A stretch of DNA of 64,000 nt from Prevotella sp. ne3005 (GCF_900110085.1 NZ_FOCK01000001.1:434001-498000); one strand, 5' to 3'; counted from the first letter of the stretch, positions 46,224 through 54,712 are shown. Notes: a model not told the origin generated them from the sequence alone. Translations and numbers: made by a program.

Positions 46224-47309
46224 TTAGTCCATGCCGAGGAGGGATTTGAGGTCGTCTTCTTTGTAGAGGATCCAGGCGGTGGTGCCGAGGGCGGCGAGGA
46301 AGAGGAAGATGAGACACATCTGAGCACGCTTGGGGCCTTCTTTCCTTACGGGGACTGTCGCACTCTGCAGGGTGGTGAAGGCAGGGGTTTCTTCCTGTAC
46401 CTTCATCTCGGCCTGCTGCAGCTGAGCTACCACCTGCTGATAGATACGCTCCTGCAGCTGCATCTCGCTCTGGAGGTCTGCCTCCTTGGTCTGAGCGTTC
46501 TGAGAAGTGACATTACGGTGGGAGTCGGCATAAGCGGCATAGCGGTCACGAGCCTGCTCATACTTGGCCTTGGCCTCGCGAGAGAGTTTCAGATTGTAGT
46601 CATAATCCACACGGGCTTTGCTCGTACGATAGTCTGTAATGAATTTCTGAAGGCGGGTCTTCACTGTGTCGGCCATCGTGGCGCAAATCAGGGGATCCTG
46701 GTCGGTCACGCTAATCGTAATCACAAAAGTTTTCTTATCCACATCGCAAACCACATTTTTATCAATGGCTTTCACAATATCGGTCTGTTTTTTGCTCAGA
46801 CGGAAGGGATCAATCTTTGAAGATTCTTCTTCCTTGGAACTGAAAAGATCGAAAAAGGACTTCATACCAGCTGACCACCAAGAGAGCTTCTGCTCTTTAG
46901 CGAGATAGTCGTAATAGGTGAAGAACTGATTGTCATCCTCGCGGCGTACCTTGACTTTGAACAAGTCGGTCTTGAAGTCGACCGAGTTCATCAGGTCGGG
47001 GTACAAGGTTGGGTTAATGGCATCAGCGCCTTGCTGGGCTGAGCCCAGATTTACGCCGAAGCTGCTGGCCAGGCTGGCGAGGCTTCCGCCGGCCTTGGCG
47101 GAAGAACCAAGTTCTGGGGCCAACTTTACAGTACAACTGTAGTAGTTGGGTAAGCTTAGAGCATAAATTGCTGCTAAGACAAAGGCTATAGGGAGCACTT
47201 TGTAGTAGAGCTTCTTATATTTAAGAAGGTCAGAGAAGATTTTCTTAAAATCTATAGAGGATTCTTCATCCTCTAATAACTCCTGCTTTTTTATTTCTTC
47301 ATTATTCAT
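46224..47309 (-). CDS. wzz: Chain-length determinant / Wzz-like polysaccharide co-polymerase
   Basis: 361 residues. An N-terminal cytoplasmic tail, a first membrane segment near 38-55 (YYKVLPIAFVLAAIYALSLP), the Wzz domain with a long periplasmic helical region (about 220-310, rich in Gln/Glu/Ala), and a second membrane segment near 335-350 (MCLIFLFLAALGTTAWILY). The C-terminus is only about 10 residues long (YKEDDLKSLLGMD), so no tyrosine-kinase domain is attached, unlike full Wzc. It sets polymer length with the EpsG-like polymerase and hands over to Wza. Confidence 0.85.
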   Translation of the reverse strand: MNNEEIKKQELLEDEESSIDFKKIFSDLLKYKKLYYKVLPIAFVLAAIYALSLPNYYSCTVKLAPELGSSAKAGGSLASLASSFGVNLGSAQQGADAINPTLYPDLMNSVDFKTDLFKVKVRREDDNQFFTYYDYLAKEQKLSWWSAGMKSFFDLFSSKEEESSKIDPFRLSKKQTDIVKAIDKNVVCDVDKKTFVITISVTDQDPLICATMADTVKTRLQKFITDYRTSKARVDYDYNLKLSREAKAKYEQARDRYAAYADSHRNVTSQNAQTKEADLQSEMQLQERIYQQVVAQLQQAEMKVQEETPAFTTLQSATVPVRKEGPKRAQMCLIFLFLAALGTTAWILYKEDDLKSLLGMD

Positions 47310-47328
47310 AATAATAATATTTTTTCTA

Positions 47329-47491
47329 TTTTACCGATTACCCAACCCTCTTAGCCAAGAGGGCTTCAGACCACTCCCCAAACCCCTCGCCAATCTTTGG
47401 CAAGGGACTTAACTGAAAATTTCGAGAGACCCTCATTTTCAGAGTTTTGGTATGGCTCGCAAAGCCTGTGCCCCTAAAGGGGCGAGCCATG
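47329..47491 (+). repeat. 163-bp structured direct repeat, copy A
   Basis: Identical to 56060-56222 except for one base. It contains several perfect inverted repeats: CCCTCTT-AGCC-AAGAGGG, GCCAA-TCT-TTGGC, CTGAAAA...TTTTCAG and ATGGCTCG...CGAGCCAT enclosing GCCCC-TAAA-GGGGC. It fills the gap upstream of wzz (47310-47614), which holds no gene. Confidence 0.9.
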
Positions 47492-47498
47492 TTTATTT

Positions 47499-47560
47499 AA
47501 TCTAATACCATGCTAAAACACCGAGGGGGTAGCCGCGCGGCGAGGGGGCGAGAAGCCCCC
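47499..47560 (+). repeat. Hairpin motif, second copy of the one at 39953
   Basis: AATCTAATACC, AAAACACCGAGG and the hairpin GGGGGC-GAGAA-GCCCCC (47544-47560) occur in the same order as at 39953-39999, with 15 extra bases before the hairpin. It directly follows the 163-bp repeat. Confidence 0.6.
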
Positions 47561-47614
47561 TATGAACGAGGGTGGGCGGGAGCGAACGCTAGAGAGCGGG
47601 GATTCTTAATTACA

Positions 47615-50068
47615 TCATTTCAGCATGTTAGCAATGCTGACGAACATTGTTGCTAACGATGCGGCAGAGGTGCCGATGGAAAGCCATTGCTGGAGGTTGG
47701 CACTATCCTTCGGACCCTTGGTGGGAACGACGATCTCGCAGCCGGGCTCGATCTTGCCCTTCGAGGCCTTGGCGATGGTTCCGTTCTGATAGAGAATATA
47801 GGTATGGCTCGTGCGGGCACGCTTACCATAGCCACCGGCCTGCTCGATATAGTATTTGTAGCTCTTCTTATCCTTGAAGGCAACGACGTTCGGCTTCAGG
47901 ATATCACCCGAGATCTTGACGGTACGGTTGTAGCGCGGGATAATCAGCTCGTCACCATCATGCAACTCGATGTCCTCGTCGCAGCCAGGATTGGCCAGGG
48001 CTTCGTCGAGATGGATACCTACGCTATAGGTGGTCTGCAAGGCCAACTGCTCCAGACTCAGGGAGTCGGAGGAGGATGACTGTCTGGCCATCTCTACCAG
48101 CTCCTTCATGCGCGCACGTTCATCTTCATTCATCTGACGAATGAGGCGGGCACCGCGTACATAGGCGCCGGGGATGACACCACCGGCCTCCTTGACCACA
48201 TCGGAGAGGCGCTGGTTCTTGACACTCAGCGTATAACGGCCCTCGAAGGCAATCTCGCCCTCCACACTGACGGTGAAGAGCTCTGTAGATACCGGACTGC
48301 GGCGAACAGACACCACATCGTAGGGTTCGAGGGTAAAGCTGCGGTCACCATCAAACGCGAAGCCGGGTTTGATGGAGAAACTGAAGGTCTTGGCGATATC
48401 CATCGTGGCGGTCGTGGCCTCGGGGTTGATGACACGCCGGGCCACATCGACTTTCACGGTCGAGGCTTCATCCGTCAGGCCACCGGCCTGCAGGATGAGG
48501 TCTTCGATGGTCATCTTGTCGGCATATTCGTAGGTGCCCGGGAAGATGACCTCTCCATTGATGGTCAGCGTGCGCAGGTTCATGTGCTCAGCCATCGTCG
48601 GGATAAAGAGCACATCTTCGTTCTCTAGCGGCAGGTCGGCAGCCGTCCCTTCCAGGATACCCTTCAGGTCGACGGAGAGCACCTCCTGGGTGCGGTTGGC
48701 CTTCATGCGGCGGAGCACGGCGCGAGAGATCAGGGCCTCTTCGGTCACACCATCGGCATTATCAATCAACGTGCGGACCGTGCTCACCTTGTCGCCCAAC
48801 TGGTAGAGACCGGGGCGATAGACAGCGCCCTTCACCTCGACCATATTCTCAAAGCGGTCGTAGATAGAGTCTACAATCACCGAGTCGCCATCGGCCATCT
48901 TAAAGGCATTGCGCTCAAATTCCTCGACATTGAAGACGCTCTTCATGCGGCCGTTCTTACGGAGCACACGTAGCGATTTCTTGTAGGCATCGCTGGCAAA
49001 GCCGCCACTATAGTTCAACAAGGTCGAGAGGCTCTCATCCTCGCGTAGCTCGTAGGCCATCGGGCGCTTCACACGACCCGAGATGTCAACAATGGCATCG
49101 TAGGTGCCCACCTGGATGACATCGTTATCAGCCAGGCGCACATTACCGGCCAGACGGCCATTGAGGATAAACTGGTAGACGTCGACGGTCGAGATGAGTC
49201 GGCCCTGACGATAGACCTTGATATTACGCAGCGTTCCCAGGTCGTTGACACCACCAGCCATATAGAGGGCGTGGAAGACCGTGGCAAAGGCGCTGACGGT
49301 ATAGGTGCCCGGCGTCTTGACCTCACCCATCACGTTCACCAGGATGGTGCGGGTCTGGCCCAGGGCGACCTTGATCTCTGAACTGGCATAGTAGGAGCCC
49401 AGTCGACTGCGGATACGGCTCTGGGCAGCGGATACCGTCAGGCCACTGACATGCACCGGCCCATAGTCGGGTACGGTGACATCACCATCCGGGCTGACCG
49501 TCAGACTCTCGCTCTTCTGGGTATCGCCATAGACATCGATAATCAGCTGGTCGCCGGGACCCAGCACATAGTTCTGGGGCGTGGCGATGTTCATCTGAGG
49601 CTCGAAGGTCAGGTTCTTGTTGTTAAAGATATCTCGGCCAAAGACTTTCTTACCAGGAATCACATCAAAATAGTCACCACTCGTCTCCGACAAAGCCCCC
49701 TGATCGCTATAGAGCAGATTATCTGGAGCATCCTGACTCATCTGCTGCTGACGGTACTCACGCTGATCAGCCTCTTTCATCGGTGCATTATTCTGGCGCA
49801 TCCGGTTCTGGGCATCGCTGATGGCACCGTCGACCACACCGCCCATGCTCGCCTTCTCGAGCTGACTGGCATATTTCTGGCGCATCTTCTGGATCTGTTC
49901 AAGGGTAGCGCCCTTCTGCAACAACTGGGTGGCTATCTCCTGCTCAGAGACACCGGCTTTCTTCTGTTTAGTCACATACTGGAGGATCTGACTCTCCGTC
50001 ATGCCCTGCGCATAAGCCCCCATGGTCATCCCCATCATCATGATGAGTGTTAAAAATATCTTTTTCAT
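47615..50068 (-). CDS. wza: Polysaccharide export protein with SLBB domains (Wza-like)
   Basis: 817 residues, about twice the length of E. coli Wza. Signal peptide MKKIFLTLIMMMGMTMGAYAQ. A helical N-terminal region (about 22-110, with MTESQILQYVTKQKKAGVSEQEIATQLL) precedes the export domain YVLGPGDQLIIDVYGD (residues 166-181), then a chain of SLBB-like repeats (VNVMGEVKTPGTY, VDISGRVKRPMAY, VEVKGAVYRPGLY, LTINGEVIFPGTY, VSVEGEIAFEGRY, VKISGDILKPNVV) and one membrane-like stretch at the end (WLSIGTSAASLATMFVSIANML). It forms the outer-membrane channel for this glycan. No lipobox Cys is seen. Preceded by its own promoter at 50.27 kb and a leader of about 180 bases. Confidence 0.92.
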   Translation of the reverse strand: MKKIFLTLIMMMGMTMGAYAQGMTESQILQYVTKQKKAGVSEQEIATQLLQKGATLEQIQKMRQKYASQLEKASMGGVVDGAISDAQNRMRQNNAPMKEADQREYRQQQMSQDAPDNLLYSDQGALSETSGDYFDVIPGKKVFGRDIFNNKNLTFEPQMNIATPQNYVLGPGDQLIIDVYGDTQKSESLTVSPDGDVTVPDYGPVHVSGLTVSAAQSRIRSRLGSYYASSEIKVALGQTRTILVNVMGEVKTPGTYTVSAFATVFHALYMAGGVNDLGTLRNIKVYRQGRLISTVDVYQFILNGRLAGNVRLADNDVIQVGTYDAIVDISGRVKRPMAYELREDESLSTLLNYSGGFASDAYKKSLRVLRKNGRMKSVFNVEEFERNAFKMADGDSVIVDSIYDRFENMVEVKGAVYRPGLYQLGDKVSTVRTLIDNADGVTEEALISRAVLRRMKANRTQEVLSVDLKGILEGTAADLPLENEDVLFIPTMAEHMNLRTLTINGEVIFPGTYEYADKMTIEDLILQAGGLTDEASTVKVDVARRVINPEATTATMDIAKTFSFSIKPGFAFDGDRSFTLEPYDVVSVRRSPVSTELFTVSVEGEIAFEGRYTLSVKNQRLSDVVKEAGGVIPGAYVRGARLIRQMNEDERARMKELVEMARQSSSSDSLSLEQLALQTTYSVGIHLDEALANPGCDEDIELHDGDELIIPRYNRTVKISGDILKPNVVAFKDKKSYKYYIEQAGGYGKRARTSHTYILYQNGTIAKASKGKIEPGCEIVVPTKGPKDSANLQQWLSIGTSAASLATMFVSIANMLK

Positions 50069-50257
50069 CTTTACTGTTGTATTTTTCCTGTTTCAATCGA
50101 GACAACGTCTCGGGGTCACCATCATATTGACATGACAGAGAACCGCGAGTGCCTACTATGTTAAAATCGTCCGTTCTGCCTGATTTCCAGTGACATACAA
50201 GAACTCTTTTCCTTTTACTTCGTAAAAAAAGTCCGTTAGAATAAGTGTTATAGGGGG

Positions 50258-50289
50258 CAAAGGTACATCTTTTTTTTGAATGTACCAAA
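50258..50289 (-). promoter_or_regulatory. Promoter with internal inverted repeat upstream of wza
   Basis: On the minus strand TTTG (50286-50289) and TACCTTTG (50258-50265) are 20 bases apart, a full match to the Bacteroidetes promoter. GGTACAT and ATGTACC form a perfect 7-bp inverted repeat at 50262-50286 between the two boxes, a likely operator. The leader from about 50250 to the wza ATG at 50068 is roughly 180 bases and holds no gene. Confidence 0.7.
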
Positions 50290-50325
50290 TAAAACGGGAA
50301 ATATCTTCAAAATGTTGTCTTTTTC

Positions 50326-51738
50326 CTACAAGATGTTGTCTTTGATGGCATTGACAATATACGCCACTTGCTCGTCGGTCACACAGGGACCCGTAGGCAG
50401 GCACATACCGACTTTAAACAAGCCCTCACTCACGCCATTGACATAAGCAGGCGAATGGCGATAAACGGGCTGTTTGTGCATGGGTTTCCAGAGGGGGCGC
50501 GACTCGATCCCGGCTGCTAACAAGGCCAGGCGCATCGCCTCGACATTGTCGTTGGGCTGGCAGTCTGTGACGGCTGTAGAGGCCGTGTGGATCACACCGG
50601 CCGCCCCGCCCACAGCGCTGGTGATGATTTGTTTGTAGGCGTTCTCCTGGCCCTTGACTTTGAGGGAAGGGTCCAAAGTGATGGTGGTAAGCCAGTAGTT
50701 GCTGTCGTAAATAGGCTTGTCATCTCGACTATTCCCCATGTCATTTCGACTTACCATATTCCCTTTGTCATCTCGACTAAGCGAAGCGCATGGAGAGATC
50801 TCAGAGATGTCTCGACTACGCTCGACATGACAAGTGGGTTGCTCGAAATGACAAGAGGCTTGCTCGAAATGACAGAGGGTGTCCGGTTGGGTGTGGACGG
50901 TGATCCCGGGGACATCGGCCAGGAGCTGCTCATATAAAGCCTGGACGTGGTGATGATGGGCGATGTGGGCGTTGAGGACGGTCATTTGGCCGCGGCCGAT
51001 GCCGGCGCAGATGTTACTCATGCGGTAATTATAGCCGATTGTCTCATGCTGATAATAAGGATAACTCTCGCGGGCCTGCGTGGCGAGCCACATAATCTTA
51101 TCCCAGTCCGTTTTATCTTTACAAATCAGGGCTCCACCGCCTGAGGTGGTAATCATCTTATTACCATTAAAGCTCAGCACGCCATAGCGGCCTGCCGTAC
51201 CCAGCACCTGACCCTTATAGCGCGAGCCAAAGCCCTCTGCTGCATCTTCGATCACAGGAATCTCGTAGCGATTGGCGATGTCCATGATACGATCCAGGTC
51301 GTAGGGCATGCCATAGAGGGCTACCGGCACGATGGCCTTGGGCTTTTTGCCGGTCTTGGCGATACGGTCTTTGATGGCTTCTTCGAGCAGATCGGGGTCG
51401 ATATTCCAGGTTTCTGGCTCAGAGTCCACAAAAACGGGGGTTGCACCGAGATAGGTCACGGGGTGGGAAGAGGCGCAGAATGTGAAGCTCTGGACAATGA
51501 CTTCGTCGCCGGGGCCTACGCCACAGGCGATGAGTGCCAAGTGCACGGCCGCCGTGCCGTTGCTCAGCGCCACCACGCGCTTTCCCTCACAGACGAATTG
51601 CTCCAAGTCCTTCTCGAAGGCATTGACGTTGGGGCCCAGGGGGGCGACCCACTGCGTATCAAAAGCTTCCTGAATGTATTTTTGCTCCATGCCTGTCTCA
51701 CTCATTTTAGCCAGGCACAGATGTATCATTTTACTCAT
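50326..51738 (-). CDS. DegT/DnrJ/EryC1 aminotransferase carrying repeat-derived inserts
   Basis: 470 residues; the family is usually 370-400. PLP fold: ALSNGTAAVHLALIACGVGPGDEVI, FCASSHPVTYLGATPVFVDSE, VIEDAAEGFGSRYKG (PLP Asp) and LSFNGNKMITTSGGG with Schiff-base Lys194. The C-terminal domain is kept (GIESRPLWKPMHKQPVY). Residues 288-342 are encoded by a dispersed repeat (CHFEQ and CHVERSRDIS type peptides) and a second extra stretch lies near 370-395 (ITSAVGGAAGVIHTAST). Likely makes a 4-amino sugar (PglE/Per type). First gene of the minus-strand operon. Activity despite the inserts is uncertain. Confidence 0.8.
   Translation of the reverse strand: MSKMIHLCLAKMSETGMEQKYIQEAFDTQWVAPLGPNVNAFEKDLEQFVCEGKRVVALSNGTAAVHLALIACGVGPGDEVIVQSFTFCASSHPVTYLGATPVFVDSEPETWNIDPDLLEEAIKDRIAKTGKKPKAIVPVALYGMPYDLDRIMDIANRYEIPVIEDAAEGFGSRYKGQVLGTAGRYGVLSFNGNKMITTSGGGALICKDKTDWDKIMWLATQARESYPYYQHETIGYNYRMSNICAGIGRGQMTVLNAHIAHHHHVQALYEQLLADVPGITVHTQPDTLCHFEQASCHFEQPTCHVERSRDISEISPCASLSRDDKGNMVSRNDMGNSRDDKPIYDSNYWLTTITLDPSLKVKGQENAYKQIITSAVGGAAGVIHTASTAVTDCQPNDNVEAMRLALLAAGIESRPLWKPMHKQPVYRHSPAYVNGVSEGLFKVGMCLPTGPCVTDEQVAYIVNAIKDNIL
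50713..50877. repeat. Dispersed repeat inserted in frame in the aminotransferase gene
   Basis: Several GTCAT[CT]TCGA units and CTCGACTACGCTCGACATGACA are packed here, the same family as at 54.5 and 60.5 kb. The stretch adds about 55 residues without a stop codon. Confidence 0.8.
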
Positions 51739-51755
51739 TGTTTTTAATTTGGGTG

Positions 51756-51786
51756 CAAAAGTACAATGATTTAAGCAAATAACAAA
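51756..51786 (-). promoter_or_regulatory. Promoter of the second polysaccharide operon
   Basis: TTTG (51783-51786) and TACTTTTG (51756-51763) on the minus strand, exactly 19 bases apart, match the Bacteroidetes promoter. The predicted start of transcription is only about 10 bases from the aminotransferase ATG at 51738. No UpxY-type antiterminator gene is found next to it. Confidence 0.75.
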
Positions 51787-51850
51787 ATATTTCTCCGATT
51801 TTTCTTAATTTTTAATAAAAGTACAACTTTATCGGTCCATTTTCGGCCTT

Positions 51851-51907
51851 TCGTCGAGACGACTTTCCGTGTACGGAACACACTTTATTTTAAAATGCGT
51901 AAATTTG
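51851..51907 (+). promoter_or_regulatory. Putative promoter and two adjacent palindromes before the accessory module
   Basis: TAAATTTG at 51900-51907 fits the -7 box; no good -33 box is present at the right distance. Two perfect palindromes lie just upstream: TCGTC-GA-GACGA (51851-51862) and TTCCGT-GT-ACGGAA (51865-51878), the second covering the place of the missing -33 box. This may be an activator or repressor site. The leader to ATG 51976 is about 60 bases and AT-rich. Confidence 0.45.
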
Positions 51908-51975
51908 TACCCGAATTGGAATCATTCCCAATATAAAAATTAACAATACAATTAATTAATTAAAAGTTTAGAATT

Positions 51976-52350
51976 ATGGATTCAAAAAGAACAACAGAGG
52001 ATGAGATCCTCATTGAATTTTATGAGATTATTCTCGATGTCGTGAACAATCCCAAGTATCCTGGTCGCAAAGCCAGGATTTGCAAAAATTATTGCATTAG
52101 CCCCAATTCGCTGAAGGCAGAAAAGATGGTTCGCGGAAATAATTCAACATTTTTCCGTCTCATGGCGGGTCTTAGTCTAGAGGCTCCTCAGGAGAACGAG
52201 TTTTTTGAAATGCTTGATAAAATGAAGTATTTCACCATCGAGGTGGCAGAAAGGCTTGATGGCACCTTCGAAACCATCATCAAGGCCCACGAGGGTTCCA
52301 TCATCGGTCGCAAAAAGGCAAAATCCATCAAAAAGGACAAGAAGAAATGA
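51976..52350 (+). CDS. Unknown small protein with a lysine-rich tail
   Basis: 124 residues. MDSKRTTEDEILIEFYEIILDVVNNPKYPGRKARICKNYCISPNSLKAEK suggests a helical N-terminus; the C-terminus is highly basic (GRKKAKSIKKDKKK). No known domain recognised. The first half could hold a helix-turn-helix (KARICKNYCISPNSLKAEKMV), which would suit a regulator. Its TGA overlaps the next gene by four bases, so it is made together with the ATPase. Confidence 0.7.
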   Translation: MDSKRTTEDEILIEFYEIILDVVNNPKYPGRKARICKNYCISPNSLKAEKMVRGNNSTFFRLMAGLSLEAPQENEFFEMLDKMKYFTIEVAERLDGTFETIIKAHEGSIIGRKKAKSIKKDKKK

Positions 52351-53528
52351 TGGAAGTTCAGAAGTCTTTCATTCAGGAGGATCTCACCCATGCTGGTGAG
52401 GCCTCCTTGGTCACACCCGAGCTGATTCAGCTCGACACGTATCGTGTGACGCCCCATGGCCAGTTTGCCGAAGAGGAGTTCCTCATCCGCCTGAAAGGCC
52501 AGCCCTGTTTCCCCAGAAAGGATCTGACCGGTATCGCCGGTCAGGCTAAGAGTGGTAAGACCAATCTGATTGCCATGCTGTTGGCTTGTTGCACCCGACC
52601 TGCCGAAGACCGGCATGTGCTGAACATGCAGCGTATCCAGGAGGCGCCGCTCAAAGTGATGTGGATTGATACGGAACAGAGTCAGAAGAGCACCCAGAAC
52701 ATCCTGATGCACCGCATTGCCAAGATGCTCCAAGAAGGGGAGGAAGAGGAGGGACAGCCTTCCGACTTCCCCGAGGAGCTGTTCTTTGTGTTTAATCTGA
52801 GGTCAGCCTTGATTGAAGACCGATACGACCTGCTGGCAGAGGCCGTAGAGGCCTACAAGCCCGACCTCGTGGTGATCGACAACATCCGCGACCTCGTGAA
52901 GGATATCAACGACGGCGTCCAGGCCCAGACCCTGATAGAGGGGTTGATGCACATGGCAGAGCAGTACAACTGTAACATCACCACCGTCATCCACCAGAAC
53001 CGCAGCGCCGACAACCGAGGCCTGCGCGGTTGGCTGGGAACGGAACTCATGAACAAGGTGTTCGAGGTTTTTACCTGTCAGAAGATCCTGCAGAAGCAGG
53101 GCGAGAAGCCCGTCTTCTGCATCGAACAGACCCTGACCCGCAAATACGACATCGATGAGCCGATGTGCTATACGATCAGGGACAACGGACTGCCAGAATC
53201 CTGCGAACAGCCCGTCGTACAGCCACGGGATGCCAAGGGGAAGTTCACCGCTTACGACACGCCCGATCCCAAGTTGTTCAACCGCGCTTATATCATCTCG
53301 CATCCCGACGACTCCTGGGAGTGGAACCTGCGTAAACTTTTTTCCGACTGTTTCGGAGACCGGGCCCTGATGGGGTATCAGGATCTGATGGATACAGCCA
53401 TGAAACTGTCGCTCATCAAACGCAGCAAGTATTTCGAGAAGGTGTTCCGGATGGCCGAGGAAGCCAAGGTGGTCCGGGCAGACCAAGACCGTTGTGGACG
53501 GCCGGTGGCCATGATGTTGCCCCAGTAA
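52347..53528 (+). CDS. RepA/RecA-fold ATPase (AAA_25-like)
   Basis: 393 residues. Walker A TGIAGQAKSGKTNLI (GQAKSGKT at 65-72), catalytic Glu in VMWIDTEQS (Glu110), Walker B LVVIDNIRDLVKDIND (174-189) and the sensor ITTVIHQN (211-218). This is the RepA hexameric helicase/RecA-like group found with primase-type proteins on Bacteroidales mobile elements and near capsule loci. N-terminal 45 and C-terminal 130 residues are variable. Followed after a hairpin by a Toprim protein, so a helicase-primase-like pair is plausible. Start could be 52347 or 52350 (two ATG in a row). Confidence 0.85.
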   Translation: MMEVQKSFIQEDLTHAGEASLVTPELIQLDTYRVTPHGQFAEEEFLIRLKGQPCFPRKDLTGIAGQAKSGKTNLIAMLLACCTRPAEDRHVLNMQRIQEAPLKVMWIDTEQSQKSTQNILMHRIAKMLQEGEEEEGQPSDFPEELFFVFNLRSALIEDRYDLLAEAVEAYKPDLVVIDNIRDLVKDINDGVQAQTLIEGLMHMAEQYNCNITTVIHQNRSADNRGLRGWLGTELMNKVFEVFTCQKILQKQGEKPVFCIEQTLTRKYDIDEPMCYTIRDNGLPESCEQPVVQPRDAKGKFTAYDTPDPKLFNRAYIISHPDDSWEWNLRKLFSDCFGDRALMGYQDLMDTAMKLSLIKRSKYFEKVFRMAEEAKVVRADQDRCGRPVAMMLPQ

Positions 53529-53532
53529 AGCC

Positions 53533-53592
53533 GCCCCCTCTATATAGCCCCTCCCCTCTCTTGAAAGAGGGAGGGCTATAGTAGGAGGGGGC
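53533..53592 (+). repeat. Strong hairpin between the ATPase and Toprim genes
   Basis: Nested inverted repeats: GCCCCCTC/GAGGGGGC outside, TATAGCCC/GGGCTATA inside, CTCTT-GA-AAGAG at the tip. No T tail, so not a standard terminator. It lies 24 bases before the next start codon and could protect mRNA or be a repetitive palindrome. Confidence 0.75.
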
Positions 53593-53616
53593 TTGTAAGG
53601 GCCCAACGAATGACGT

Positions 53617-54384
53617 ATGAAGTGGGAACAAGTTTTTAGTCACACCTTCCAGGCCATCAGGAAGCGACTATATGAAGAATCGTTCACCCTCTACCACCCC
53701 CGGTCCATGGTCAATTCCAGCCTGTCGATTCAGAGTCAGTTCTGTCAGGCCATCCTCAACATGGGTTACCTGACGTTCGAACAGCTCCTCGACGCCGTCT
53801 TGCGTTATCGGCTGGGCGCCTCGAAAAGTGGTGGTGTCATCTTCTGGCAGGTAGACCATGAGGGCCGTATCCACGACGGTAAGATCATGTACTACCACCC
53901 CGACTGTCACCGCAACAAAGAGCGACCACCTACCTGGGTGAGCTATCTCCTGGCCAAACGACAGGGCAGGACCACCGATCAGAACAGCACGTCGCACTGC
54001 TTATTTGGGCTGCACCAGCTGTTAGGTCCAAGATTCAGCCTTCGTGAGGAAGAGCGACCAGTGGCGATTGTAGAGGCGGAGAAGACGGCTGTGATCCTGA
54101 GCGGCCATTATCCACAGTACATCTGGTTGGCGACAGGGGGGTTGGGGGAGTTGCAGGTCAACAAGTTCCGTCCCCTCCGGGGCCGAAAGGTCGTCCTCTT
54201 CCCCGATACCGACCCCGAGGGCAAGACCTTCGCCCGTTGGTATGACATCGCCCAACAAGTCATGGCCGAGCCCTTTTGGGAGGATTCCCCGCCCATCCGC
54301 GTCTCTCCCGTCCTGGAGCTCCACGCCACAGAAGAGCAGAAGAGGGGGAAAATCGACTTAGTCGATTTTGTCTTTAAGCTTTGA
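53617..54384 (+). CDS. Toprim-domain protein (DUF6371-like)
   Basis: 255 residues. The first 130 residues contain IQSQFCQAILNMGYLTFEQLLDAVLRY and HPDCHRNKERPPTWVSYLLAKR. A Toprim fold follows: AIVEAEKTAVILSGHYP (Glu153, Glu155), WLATGGLGELQVNKF and KVVLFPDTDPEGKTF (Asp197, Asp199), the two acidic motifs that bind metal in primases and topoisomerases. Related proteins in Bacteroidales accompany RepA-like ATPases. The 7-base repeat array begins inside its last codons. Confidence 0.8.
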   Translation: MKWEQVFSHTFQAIRKRLYEESFTLYHPRSMVNSSLSIQSQFCQAILNMGYLTFEQLLDAVLRYRLGASKSGGVIFWQVDHEGRIHDGKIMYYHPDCHRNKERPPTWVSYLLAKRQGRTTDQNSTSHCLFGLHQLLGPRFSLREEERPVAIVEAEKTAVILSGHYPQYIWLATGGLGELQVNKFRPLRGRKVVLFPDTDPEGKTFARWYDIAQQVMAEPFWEDSPPIRVSPVLELHATEEQKRGKIDLVDFVFKL

Positions 54385-54488
54385 GCTTTGAGCTTTAAGC
54401 ATTGAGCTTTGAGCTTTAAGCATTGAGCATTGAGCATTGAGCTTTGAGCTTTAAGCATTGAGCATTGAGCTTTGAGCATTAAGCTTTA
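54377..54488 (+). repeat. Heptamer array AGCWTTR x16
   Basis: Sixteen 7-base units with the pattern AGC[TA]TT[GA], from the stop codon of the Toprim gene onward. The two variable positions differ between units in a non-random order (TTTG, TTTA, ATTG). No gene lies in 54385-54757; the rest is dispersed repeats and a second array. Confidence 0.92.
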
Positions 54489-54492
54489 TGAT

Positions 54493-54670
54493 TGTCATCT
54501 CGACTAAGCGCAGCGCATGGAGAGATCTCATGACCAACCCACTTGTCATCTCGACTAAGCGCAGCGCATGGAGAGATCTCATGAGATTTCTTGGACTGGC
54601 CAAGCGGCAAAGCCGAGCGCTCGACTACGCTCGAAATGACAAAAGGCGCTCGACTACGCTCGACATGACA
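54493..54670. repeat. Cluster of dispersed TCGA-palindrome repeats
   Basis: Three parts: a short unit at 54493-54530, a 98-bp unit at 54544-54641, and a GCGCTCGACTACGCTCGACA unit at 54646-54670. The 98-bp unit matches 60484-60581 in the opposite orientation with 95 of 98 bases identical. Apparent open readings across it are translations of the repeat. Confidence 0.9.
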
Positions 54671-54712
54671 GGGAGTGTTTCAATTCATAAAGATTAAAGC
54701 GAAAAGGTAAAA

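Noticed and set aside
47653..49326. Long overlapping frames on both strands of wza
   Set aside because: High GC and regular codon use in wza leave antisense frames open; they show Ser/Arg-rich shadow composition.
50258..50289. Invertible promoter of the Bacteroides Mpi type
   Set aside because: The inverted repeat is only 7 bp and lies inside the promoter rather than flanking it; no invertase gene is near.
54377..54488. CRISPR array
   Set aside because: The repeats are 7 bp, contiguous and without spacers; no cas gene in the window.
54488..54697. 69-residue open reading after the heptamer array
   Set aside because: It is a translation of the dispersed repeat (STKRSAWRDL twice); no ribosome site or homologous pattern.
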